Source of the DNA: Iris pallida
Lineage: Eukaryota > Streptophyta > Magnoliopsida > Asparagales > Iridaceae
Direction: 5' to 3'
DNA: 64,000 nt
Assembly (NCBI GenBank): GCA_029216955.1
Contig: JANAVB010033217.1
Span: 1,499,059 to 1,563,058, forward strand
The notes beneath the pieces are model-generated. The model did not search any database, was not told where the DNA came from, and worked only from the letters and a program-made list of their open reading frames with translations. Position numbers and translations under genes: made by a program. Position 1 is the first letter of the stretch. Each line of letters begins with the position of its first letter. This document shows, piece after piece, positions 32,757 through 43,588 of this stretch.

Positions 32757-35700
32757 TTACGAGTCAAACAGGTCAGGATATTGCGATCGGATATCATCCT
32801 CATGCTCCCATGTTGACTCTCCCAAAGTGTGATGACCCCAAGCAACACGGACTAAACTAATAGTCTTGTTCTTGAGTATCTTCTCTCTCCGGTCCAATAT
32901 AGACACGGGCCTCTCCTCATACGAAAGGTTGGTACCAACAAACAATTCTGAATGATCCAGGATGTGGCTCGGGTCTGGGATATACCGTCGTAGTTGGGAT
33001 ACATGGAAAATGTCATGTTCCTCACGTAACGACGACAGAAGAGCGAGACGATAGGATACATCACCTACTTGTTCCAGAATATCGAACGGTCCTATACCTA
33101 GGACTAAGCTTTCCCCGTATATCGAAATGAATGACGCCACGGTTAGGCAAAATCCTTAGGAATATATGGTTGCCGACAGAAAACTCCAAAGGGCGCCGAC
33201 GAGAATCGGCCCAATGGCGCTGGCGATCTTGCGCAACTCGAAGATGATCCCTGATTCTTCTGACTACCTCGACTGTCTGAGCAATCATTTCCGGACCGAG
33301 TATCTGCCTCTTTCCAACATCATTCCATGCTTGCGGGATCTGTATTTCCTGCCATACAGTACCTCGAATGGTGCCATCTGGATACTGGCTTGGAAACTAT
33401 TGTTGTACGAGAACTCCACCAGGTGCAGGTGATATTCCCACGAACCACCGAAGTCGAGCGTGCAAGATCTCAACATATCTTCCAAGGTTCGTATGGTACG
33501 CTCTGACTGACCATCTGTCTATGGATGGTAAGCTAAGCTGAACTGGAGGTGAGTTCCTAAACTCTCTTGCATGCTACGCCAAAAGTGCGACGTAAATCTG
33601 AAATCTCTGTCCGAGGTGATACTGACTGGTACTTCAGAGATACATCTTTGCTAGCTGAGCCATCGGCTGACCAATTCTGAATGGAAAAAAGTGAGCCACC
33701 TTCGTGAGCCTGTCTATAATAATCCAAATAGCATCTCTACCGGTCGGGGACCTAGGTAATCCAGTCACAAAATCTATGGTTATATGCTCCCACTTCCATT
33801 CTGGAATCGACAAAGGCTGAAGAAGTCCAGCCGGCCTCTGATGTTCGGCTTTAACTTATTGGCAAACTAAATACCGAGAGACAAATCGGGCTATCTCCCT
33901 CTTCATGCCATTCCACCAAAAGTGCTGACGGATATCACGGTACATCTTTGTGCCACCGGGATGAATGGAATTCTGATAACTGTGAGCCTCGGCCATGATC
34001 TCTTATCTGATATCTCTACTGGGTACACAAAGACGTCTCCCATGTCGAAGTGTACCGTCTTCATGGATACATAACTCGGGCCGTCGTCCTGTCTCACTCT
34101 GCTCTGAGCCGCTGAAGCTTGAAATCTGTTGACTGCGCCAATCGGATCCTCTCGACTATAGGACTGAACTTGCATACTGGCCATCAATGCCACACTGGTA
34201 GGAAGGACAACTTCTATACCCATCTTCTGAAGATCTGCTAATAGTTCAGGTTGCGCTGTTAGAAAATAAACTCCGGCTCTCCTGCTCAATGCATCTGCAA
34301 CAACGTTGGTCTTCCCAGGATGATACTGCAGGTTGACATCATAATCCACAAGTAGCTCTAGCCATCTTCTCTGACGCATGTTAAGATCCTTCTGGGTGAA
34401 AACATACTTCAAGCTCTTGTGGTCAGTAAAAATCTTCACCCTATCTCCATATGAGTAATGCCTCCACAACTTAAGTACAAACACTACTGCCGCTAGCTCC
34501 AAGTCATGGGTTGGGTAATTTCTCTCATGATCACGAAGTTGTCATGACACATAAGCTATTACCTTCCCATGCTGCATCAGAACACATCCTAAGCCTCTGC
34601 TGAAGCATCATAATACACTGAGAATCCTTCGGTTCCATCTGGAAGCGTGAGAATGGGTGCCGTCATCAAGCCACGCTTCAACTTCTCAAAAGAATCCTGG
34701 CACTCTGCTGTCCAAGCAAACTGTATATCCTTGCGGGTCAACTGGGTCAATGGCGCTGAATTCCGAGCAAAGTCTGAAATAAATTGCCGGTAGTAGTCGG
34801 CCAAGCCAAGAAAATTGCGAACTTCTGCAACTGTACTAGGTACTGGCCACGTCTCAATGGCCATGATCTTCTGGGGATCCACTTCTACCCCTCCTCTGGT
34901 GATGATATGACCCAAGTACGAAATACGGTCGAACCAGAACTCACATTTACTAAACTTGGCATACAACTGGTGCTCTTTGAGAATCTGGTGAACAACTCTG
35001 AGATGCTGCTCATACTCCACTTCACTCTTGCTATAGACCAGGATGTCGTCTAGGAACACAATCATGAACTGATCTAAGTAGGGCATGAAGATACGATTCA
35101 TGAGGTCCATGAATACGGCCGGCGCATTGGTTGCTCCAAAGGGTATAACAAGGAACTCCCAATGCCCATATCTAGATCTGAAAGCTGTCTTCGGGATGTC
35201 CTGCTCTCTGACTCTGATCTGATGGTATCCTGACTGCAAATCAATCTTCGAGAATACTGCTGTCCCCTTGAGTTGATCAAATAAGTCATCTATCCTCGGA
35301 AGAGGGTATCTGTTCTTGATTGTCACTGAGTTCAAGGTACGATAATCAACATATAATCTGGACGTACCATCCTTTTTTTCACAAGAAGCATCGGAGCTCC
35401 CCAAGGCGATCCACTAGCACGAATGAATCCCTTGGTTCTAAGTTCTTCAATCATCTTGTACAATATCTCTAACTCTGACGGCGCCATCCTGTAGACTCTT
35501 TCTAACACTGGAGCTGTCCCTGGGATCAAGTCAATAATGAACTCGATCTCTCGCTCCGACGACATCCCTGGAAGCTATTCTGGGAAAATATCTGGAAACT
35601 CTTCAACTATCCGGGGCAACTGTACTGCTACTACTGCCATCCGTAATACTGGAGGAGAAGGTTCAACTTTGCCTCGGGAAAAAGAAAACTCTGGCCTGCC

Positions 35701-36371
35701 TGGAATGTTAAAAACAACCTTGCCGATATGAAAGTCTATCCTAGCATACTGGTCTCTCAACCAATCCATCCCTAAGACCACATCGTAGTCGGCCATCGGA
35801 AATTCTATCAATCTAGCAAAAATTCTCTACCGCTAACTACGATCCGACACGAGAAAAAACTCTATCTACTCCCACAAGACCTTAACCAGTAAGTATTTTA
35901 AGCCTTACTGATAAGGACTCGGGCTCCAGTCCTATCCGTGTCGCGAATCGTATAGACATAAATGAATACGATGCACCAGAGTCAAATAATACTGAAGCTG
36001 AAAAGGTGTTGACGAGAATAGTACCTGCCACCACCTCACCTGGTGCCAATTCTTCCTCTCCCATGGTCAAAGCCAACACTTGACCATGTCCTCTGGGGGA
36101 CGGGTCCCCTCTGCTGAAAACCTCTCTGTCTGTTCTGGATCAGGGCTTGGGCTTGGGCGTACTGCTGCAGTCTCTGCTGCAGGAATGCCTGGGCCTACGT
36201 CGGCAATGACCTCGGGAACGGGTACTGCTGCTGCTACTGGACTGGTGCTGGTCCTCTCACCGAAGGACTAGAGAAGGTGATGAAGATGAACTCCCCCTAT
36301 TCGGGCAGTTCCCAATCCTGTGGTTTGGGGCACCACAAACTAAGCACAAACCCTGTGCTCTGCGACAGACG
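32757..36371 (-). pseudogene. Gypsy element 1 gag-pol remnant (copy B)
   Basis: Same gene as 10333-13924 with different breaks. The chromodomain is continuous with the preceding integrase tail (32757-33140, 127 codons ending SQYPDLFDS). RNase H plus following region is open over 33903-34502, and RT to the connection is open over 34589-35404 (271 codons with FLDDILVYS and [10 protein letters not shown]). The frame is lost at a run of 7 T (35373-35379) where copy A has 8 and stays in frame. At the integrase tail the sequence RRPLEFSVGNHIFLRIL (about 33150-33200) is uninterrupted, which matters for the candidate intron of element 2. Gag upstream of the zinc knuckle is absent here too. Confidence 0.85.
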
Positions 36372-37316
36372 CAATTAGGGGATTGAATTCATGTGGGTAC
36401 ATTGTCCAAGAATGTATGTACCCTTAAGTAATTTGGTGGTTGCAACACATGTCAGTGTGCTGGAAATGTGCCCTACTCGATGGTGGGCTACAAATCCCAT
36501 GATGGGCGCCCAGATAGCGGGATTGCCTGTAGCTGGGAAATCTCTCCATGACTACTGGATTTCTAGTTGTTAGCCTTAGTCAATTTCAGTAGGTATCCCT
36601 GGCCGTGGTATTCAGGGTTTCCTATCCTAGACATGATGCAAGACAATACTGGTTTATTTGTACAAACACAATCGTCCACGGTGTCCAGGTCACTCATTCT
36701 TGTCGTGTCAGGCTAGCTGTCATAACAGCGTATCGAGATATATCATGTCAAGTTTACTTGTCAAGAGTGCGCCACGGCAGGCCACTTTCGTGTGCATGAA
36801 ACATATCAGAATTTATATTGCATGGCATAAGCATAAAGGTAGCATTTCAAATAATAATAATAATATAATAATAAAGAGGACAAGGACTATGGAAAGGGCC
36901 ATGCGGCTGGAAGAGAGCACATGCGGCTGAGAGGGAACTGGCGCATACGGCATAGATAAATGGGTTCATGCGGCAGAAAGGGTGCGCGCTCATGCGGCTG
37001 GAAGAGGACGAGCGCATGCGGCTGGAAAGAACGGTTCATGCGGCTCAGTGATGCGCGTATATGCGGCTGCGGGTCAGCAAGCATATACGGCAAGGTGAAA
37101 TGTCTTCATATGGCCAGGAGGGGGAACAGGGTATGCGGCTGGAAAAGGAGCGGGCTTATGCGGCAAGGAGCATGCGGGTCTATGCGACAAATGGGGATGG
37201 ATCTCTATGCGGCCAAGAAGGACGCAAGCATATGCGACGGAAAAGACTGCAGGCTTTATGCGGCCAGGCAATATGAGCATATGCGGCTGTCGATCAATAA
37301 GGCTATGCGGCTGAGT
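36372..37316 (-). mobile_element. Truncated 5' LTR of gypsy element 1 (copy B)
   Basis: Homologue of 13925-14869, with the same limits: CAGACG at the gag junction (36366-36371) and GCTGAGT before the Tat LTR. Confidence 0.8.
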
Positions 37317-38646
37317 TGTAGAAGCATGGAAAAGGATAAAGAAAGATCCATGCGGCCAAGGATCCCCATGCGGCTCAGAGAGCTCATGCGGCTCAGGGAC
37401 CCATGCGGCTCAAGCGTCTATGCGGCTCGAATAGTTCCATGCGGCCCAGAGAGGAGCCACGTGGCCCTCAACAGCTCTCTCCTTTGTCTTCTACTGCATT
37501 TAATGCCTTGACGGCTGACAGCTCTGACCAATGACAGAAAGATGCAATAATGACTCTGTCATAATGGCAGACTCCTAGGGAAACGAAGGATATCTCTGAC
37601 ACAATCTGTCAAACCCCAAAGACCTTTATGCAGCCTTGACACGTGGACAGTAGTATACGGCTCAGACGGAGGCCATCCATGCGGCTCAGGCAGAGGCTAA
37701 CCATGCAGCTCAGGCAGAGGCTACCCATGCGGCTCACAAGGACTATCTTCATGCGGCTCACTGAGAAGCCACCAATCATGTGGTCGCCTACGCTCATGCG
37801 GCACAGATCATCTCCGTGCGGTTCAAATGTTCAAAGGCCACTCCCAAGCAGCCTTGACACGTAGCCAGCCTTATACGGCTCAGTGGAGGGGTGATCCTCA
37901 TGTGGCTCAGATTTCCTAAGTGGCTTGCGGTTCTGCCAGCGTCCCTACAGCTATCAGCCTCATAATAGTGGGACACGTGGCAAGATTCATCAACAAATCC
38001 TAACAACCAGGTTTAGTGCCATCCTTATAATTACTGGGATCAAATCAGATCATTTGCAATCAATCAAATTGAGCACGTGGCAGAAGATCCGAGCTTGGCA
38101 TAATAAATCATGAGGATTTATGGCAATCATCATTAATTGCCCACAGAGATTTGATGCAATTACATTAATTGCTCAAATCTATTATGAACGGCCCAGATTC
38201 ATTGACCCTTAACCGCCGACTTTTGAGAATGGGCAATCATTGCAAAACCCTAATGATGCCCCCACTCTTATAAATAGCAAGGTGCTATTCCTTGCAACAG
38301 GAAGAGACAGACATAGACAAGCAGAGCAGAGAGCGAAGAGAGAGAGCACCCCCCTCGGATCCAGAGAGTCAGAGAGAAATTGAAAGGAGAGCATTTCTTC
38401 ATCAACGCCAAGCAGTTCTTCTACAGAGCCAAGGCTGCACCCGATCGTCCAAGGAGTAAGGCAGAGCTGCCGTCGCTTTCCCGAGCCTCTACCGTCACCC
38501 TCCAGAATCTAAAATAAATAATTATACTTAGATTGCTGTACCTAGGTTTTCGTCCCTAGGCTTTCTTTGTACAAGCGAGTTTGTATTGTGAGTCTAAGTT
38601 CAGTCCTCCGATAATTGTTCTGTTCTTTTACAATCAATGGCAAACA
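37317..38646 (+). mobile_element. 5' LTR of the Tat/Ogre-like element (copy B)
   Basis: TGTAGAAG at 37317 to CAAACA ending 38646, 1330 bp. TATAAATA lies at 38269-38276. Contains the 24-bp octamer units near 37678-37750. Confidence 0.6.
38269..38276 (+). promoter_or_regulatory. TATA box of the Tat-like LTR (copy B)
   Basis: TATAAATA in the same context as 15817-15824. Confidence 0.65.
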
Positions 38647-38649
38647 CGA

Positions 38650-38667
38650 TGGCGACTCTGCTGGGGA
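38650..38667 (+). promoter_or_regulatory. Primer binding site, tRNA-Arg type (copy B)
   Basis: TGGCGACTCTGCTGGGGA, identical to copy A, 3 nt after the LTR. Confidence 0.8.
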
Positions 38668-40089
38668 CAAACTTCTCCATGTTGAAGAGTTGGTGACGCA
38701 ATCAGATGCAGCCAAACTTGGCTCCACGCAACAGAAGATGGTCGTCTGCTTCGACCAACAGGCATTTGAAGAAATGCTTTCTGAGGGAAGCGCTGGCCCG
38801 GTCCAGAAGCGAACCCGCACAAAGAAAGCTCGCAGCGAGTGGAGGCCAAAATAATTTGCTCCTTTCCAAGCTCTGGATGGAGTACTCTCTGCTGCCCAAG
38901 ACGGCGAAGGCAACTCTCGCGCGGCCCCACTTCGAGCCATAGAGGACTCTGCTGTCCCCAAGTTCGGTAGAGGAAAGTACTACGATGCTGGACTTGCAGG
39001 GACAAAGAGCGATTCTATGTGCTCCAGGAAGAAACCGAACAAGGGCACTAGCCGCAAAACGAAGACTCATGCGGCCAAGATTGCCAGCCGCATGAATGAT
39101 GACCATGCGGCTGAGACTGCTAGCCAAATGCATAATACTCATGCGGTCTGGATTTCCAGCCGCATGGAGAATACTCATGCGGCCAGGATTTCCAGCCACA
39201 TGGAGAAGACCTATGCTACACGACTGCCCCGCATGAAGATTATTGATTCCAGCCGCATGATGCCTACTCCACGCGGCTCTGTCTTCGACCGCCTCTCCTA
39301 TGGTCCTGATCTTTTGTGCTTCTAAGAAGACATGTCTGACTCTCTCCAGCACCACTTAGACTCTTCCTACTATGTGCCCTCACGCACTAGAGTAAAGAAG
39401 TATAGGGCAGCATGAGCTTGGCAAGCTCGGTCCGCTGATCCGACCTCTGACCATCCGAGCGTCCCACATACTATTATGCGGGCCTCTGACGGGAAGTTGT
39501 ACAGAACCACTCGAGTCCAGCCCCCGGCGGCAAACGGACAGAGAGGTTCCCAAAATCCAGAAAGCAAACATGGTCGATCCGGACCATCTGACTTGCGTGA
39601 GGCCATCCTCCATAAACGCAAGGAAAGAGAAGGTGCCTCGGGTACAAAGAGTCCTCCCACGGACGTCACTGCACCCAAGTCATCGTCAACTGCTGTTGTA
39701 ATGACGCGACGGTACGAGAAGACCGACAGTCTATTTCAAAGACTGCAACAACCATGTTCAGAGGATGAGGCACCTTCCGTCGTCTCCTGCAACTCTACTC
39801 AGAAAATCCTCGCCCATGGGAGAGGAAAGAAGACCAATGTTTCCAGCCCGAAGATTTCAACCACTATGACTAAGAGACTATCGTCTAAATGGGTGCCCAC
39901 CACCGGAGTTTTCCAAGGTACCGTTCAAAGACGAAATCTGCTACAGTGGGAGATTCATCGTCCACACCACTGGGGGTTGCTGGGACTGGGGGTAGCACTC
40001 CTCAGAACATCCACGATAATCCGATGTTCCAAGGAGATGAGCCCAGGAAACAACTCTCCCAGATACAGCAAGGGCCGACGTCCCCGAGG
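38668..40089 (+). other. Leader / 5' coding region of the Tat-like element (copy B)
   Basis: Counterpart of 16222-17639. The 102-codon frame 39017-39325 carries the 12-residue repeat. A frame at 39476-40111 stays open for 211 codons but is basic and unrecognised, and in copy A it is broken. Confidence 0.4.
39065..39244 (+). repeat. 36-bp in-frame repeat with inverted octamer pairs (copy B)
   Basis: Four 36-bp units start at 39065, 39101, 39137 and 39173, with a decayed fifth from 39209. Each encodes a 12-residue unit of the form THAARISSHMEK. Each pairs ATGCGGCY with RGCCGCAT, and across the first unit boundary AGCCGCAT and ATGCGGCT form a perfect 8-bp stem with an 11-nt loop. Confidence 0.88.
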
Positions 40090-41537
40090 ACGTCCACGAC
40101 TCCCAAGATGAAGCAAACTCTGAAGCTGGCGGTACTATCCCTTTTGAGTCCGAACCAGAGAACATTCCCACATACCCCGATGACTTCTCGCTACAGGGGT
40201 ATGATTCGGAGGGCACGTCCTCCACCGTTCCTTCCATCTCTCCTCATGTAAAGACGGTGTTCATGACGGACAGCAACCAAGGTGGTTCCAGTGATCGCCA
40301 ACGCATCGACACTCTGGAGGCCATACTGCATGCCTTGGTCAAGTCTGTGGACGAGATCAAAGCGGCCCCTCCAACTCTCCAAGGAGGGATGCCTGGCCAA
40401 ACAAGCGCGGGTCCCACAGTCAATGCGGACTCGAACTCAGCGCACCGAACCCGGGCAACAATCCTCCTGAAATGACGGCCCCCACCACTGTGGATGAGGC
40501 CAGGGAAGCAAAAAGAGAGGTCCAGGAGCTCCGAGCCATGTTTTACGCTCGAGAAACCTCTCAAGACCTCAGAATACGGCAACCATACCTTGCTGCATGG
40601 AGGGATGTCCCCTTCCCACAAGATATAAGCCGTTCAATATCAATCCTTATGATGGCAAGACCTCCGCAAGTCGGTACATCACTTACTTCGAGGTCACCAC
40701 TGACCATCTGCCCTATGACGATGCCATCCTTATACGATTATTCATCAGGGCATTGGAAGGAGTCGCCTTCGACTGGTATCGCAACCTGCCGGACAACTAC
40801 TTCCACTCCTTCGCCAGCTTCAAGCGCATGTTCTTGGAGAGATTTATGAAGTAGGACAGGACATCACGATGTCCACCCTCATGGACGTCGTCCAAGGGGA
40901 GAAGAGCTGACAAGGAACTATATTGAGCGGTTTTACCAAACCGCAATGAAGCTGCCGTCTGGTAACCCGGATTCCTTCTTAATTGAAATTTGCCAAAAGA
41001 GATTACTTCCAACAATCAGCCTCTGGATGGGCGAAAGTCAATTCAAGGACTGGAAGACGTTTCATCAATGCCACAAGCGTCGAAGAACGATTGAAAAAGG
41101 CTCGCCAACTGGGATTACACATCTCAGAGGAAGACAAGGACAGGCGTCCCAACGCCAACACTAACAATGGGGATAGCTCCACCAACAATCGGGACAACAA
41201 GGACAAGCTGGCTATGGTGGCCGACACAGCACAGAAACCTGAGCCAAAACCGAGACAAGCAATGGCCACAAATGACCTACTCCTTCGAAGACGGCCATAT
41301 CAAGCCCATCTTGGACATGCTCATACAAGGAGACAGAATTCAGCTCCCTCCACCAAGACGGGAACCTCGGCCGGCAGAAATGAGAGCCCAAAGTACTGCC
41401 ATTACCACCGCTACGTCCACCATGCTACATACGACTGCTACCAACTGAAACGGTACATCCAACATCTCATCGATTCGAACGCTCTGGCCATCGATTTCGA
41501 AGAGGTAACTGTGGCAGCCAATATGGTATCAGTATAA
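40090..41537 (+). pseudogene. Tat/Ogre-like gag (copy B)
   Basis: Same gag as 17640-19089. The gag core GVAFDWYRNLPDNYFHSF is at about 40760-40815. Frame breaks differ from copy A: one base is missing after FLERF near 40843 and one near 40903. The C-terminal part (40983-41537) is continuous and ends at TAA 41535-41537, the same stop as in copy A. Confidence 0.75.
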
Positions 41538-42962
41538 TTTGGCTGCTTCCCTCCAACAGAGACTCAAGACGGTGTGATCTCCATCCCTCTGGCGACAATG
41601 GAGATTGCTAATCTTCTACCTCCCCGGGATCAGGCTGCTGGTCTAGTGCCCCTCACCATATCACGGGGAGAGGTCATATGGGTCCATCCGGACTTGGTAC
41701 TCGAGGTGACTCAATCCATACCACCTTCCATTCGCAAGAAGAAGAGTGGAAAAGTCAGATCCTGTCGTACAATCTCGGCAGATATCGAAGAAGCCACAGC
41801 TGTCGTCACTCGGTCTGGGACACAATCCCAACCTGTGACTGATAACTCGGCTGAAGATCATCAGCCAGCTACTGCTGACACTCTGGGACCTTTTCAGCCT
41901 CCGACACCGACAAGCCTAGGCCGAAGGAGACTCGCTTTAACAAATCCCTCCGAAAAGAGGCACCACAGGGGCTGGAGAAGCCCTACAACTTCGACATCTT
42001 GGCACAATTGGCCAACACACCGGCCAAGTTATCATTATACGAGCTCCTGAGACTCTCAAAGGATGTTCGCGCGGCTTTGAGCGATGCACTCCAAAATGTC
42101 GACGCCTATCTGGCTCAGGTCAACCTCACAAGAGAGAGCCCGCCTGCAAATCTCCAAGACAGCGCTTGCACAGGAGCGATGCCCAACATTGTCTTCACTC
42201 TGCAGGATATGTTCATCAAAACCAACCTACACGATCGCCCGTTATATTACACTGGATACATCGGCGACGTAAAGGTGGATCGGATGCACATTGATCCCGG
42301 TTCTTCCATAAGCATCATCCCGAAGGGTCTGTTACCATCTCCGTATTCCTATGCATCGCCTGACGCCAACAAGCACCGCCATCAGCGGTTTCAATTCAGG
42401 CAGGAGCTACCCAATTGGAAAGATTCGTCTGAAGTGCCAAATTGGCGATCTCCAGTTGGAAGTCACCTGTTACGTCATAGACGCAGACACTTCCTACAAC
42501 ATCCTCTTGGGGCGCCCTTGGATACACGATTATATGATCATACCTTCCACTCTGTACCAGTACTTCAAGTATGTCGACAAACACGGCTTCGTAAGGACAG
42601 AATTTGCTGACATCGATCCCTTCAAAGGGGTCGAATCCTACTACTCAGACTCCTGCTTATACGAAAAGTCGAAGAGGCACCTTGGTGAAGGAGACGTACA
42701 AACTCGTACTGAGACAGCCACAGGATCAGAGGAACCTCTGACGATCCACCTCCAAGCTCGTAAACCTGGCAAGTCCGTGCCCCTTACAGCCACTCTGCGT
42801 AAGGACACAATCAGCCTCTCGGCACAAGAAGAGCAAATGATAATCCGGCTGCCAAGGTCCGGCCAAGCGCCAAGACCCACAACGGAGCTACTGACAATCA
42901 GGCTGCCTAGAGTCGGCCAGCCACAAATGGAGAAGCTCAACCCCCTCCCGACAAGCCAATGA
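41538..42962 (+). pseudogene. Tat/Ogre-like protease region (copy B)
   Basis: The linker plus protease is nearly intact. FTLQDMFIKTNLHDRPLYYT and DPGSS (about 42293-42307) lie in the frame 41999-42610. After one indel near 42337, the second motif NILLGRPWIHDY continues in 42351-42962, which also carries the first IRLPR-type repeats and ends at TGA 42960-42962. No RT domain follows, in contrast to autonomous Tat elements. Confidence 0.78.
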
Positions 42963-43409
42963 TGATACGCCTCCTCAGGAAGAATCGTCACCCCGATACA
43001 AAGTCTGGGGCTTCTAGCGAGCCAACAACTCCCCGCCAGCATCAGGTACCAAACTGGGGGTCGCTAGTTTGCCAACAACTCCACGCTCGGCTTCACCAGC
43101 TGAACCCCTGACGATCAAGCTGCCCAGGTTGTCCTCTCAGTCTTCATTTATACAGGGGGTGGCCAAAGAAGAACCGGAGCTAGCCAAGTATGTGGCTGTC
43201 CACACTGATGTTCCCTTCGTAGATGATGTAATCCCGCTAGAAAAGATACCTTACTTCATCAATAAAGGGCTATCTTTGAACTACCTTGAGCTTAATAAGC
43301 TTTGTACAATGTATGCTATGGAACACGGTATAGGCACTCACCTACACACACAGGTGACGAATGTTTACACCGCAAACCAGCTTATCCCAGTGGAAGACGC
43401 TTACCGTAT
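42963..43409 (+). pseudogene. C-terminal tail of the Tat-like ORF (copy B)
   Basis: Continues the IRLPR-type repeats (LTIKLPRLSS near 43110) and the unique PYFINKGLSLNYLELNKL segment in the frame from 43069, which runs without a break into the copia LTR fragment at 43410. Confidence 0.55.
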
Positions 43410-43556
43410 AATACCCAATCCAACTCCATTGGGATATTCTACTATATATAGAAATACCCAATCCAAATCTATTGGAATATTTCTATTATATATAGGAATA
43501 CACAATTCGACTCTAGGTATTTTTTACATAGGATGGGAACACCACCCTCTCCAACA
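43410..43556 (-). mobile_element. Truncated 3' LTR of the copia element (copy B)
   Basis: Same 147-bp fragment as 20955-21101. The following AATCTTTCCCTTC (43557-43569) is the polypurine tract on the minus strand. Confidence 0.8.
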
Positions 43557-43588
43557 AATCTTTCCCTTCAACTATGTGGAAGGGGTCA

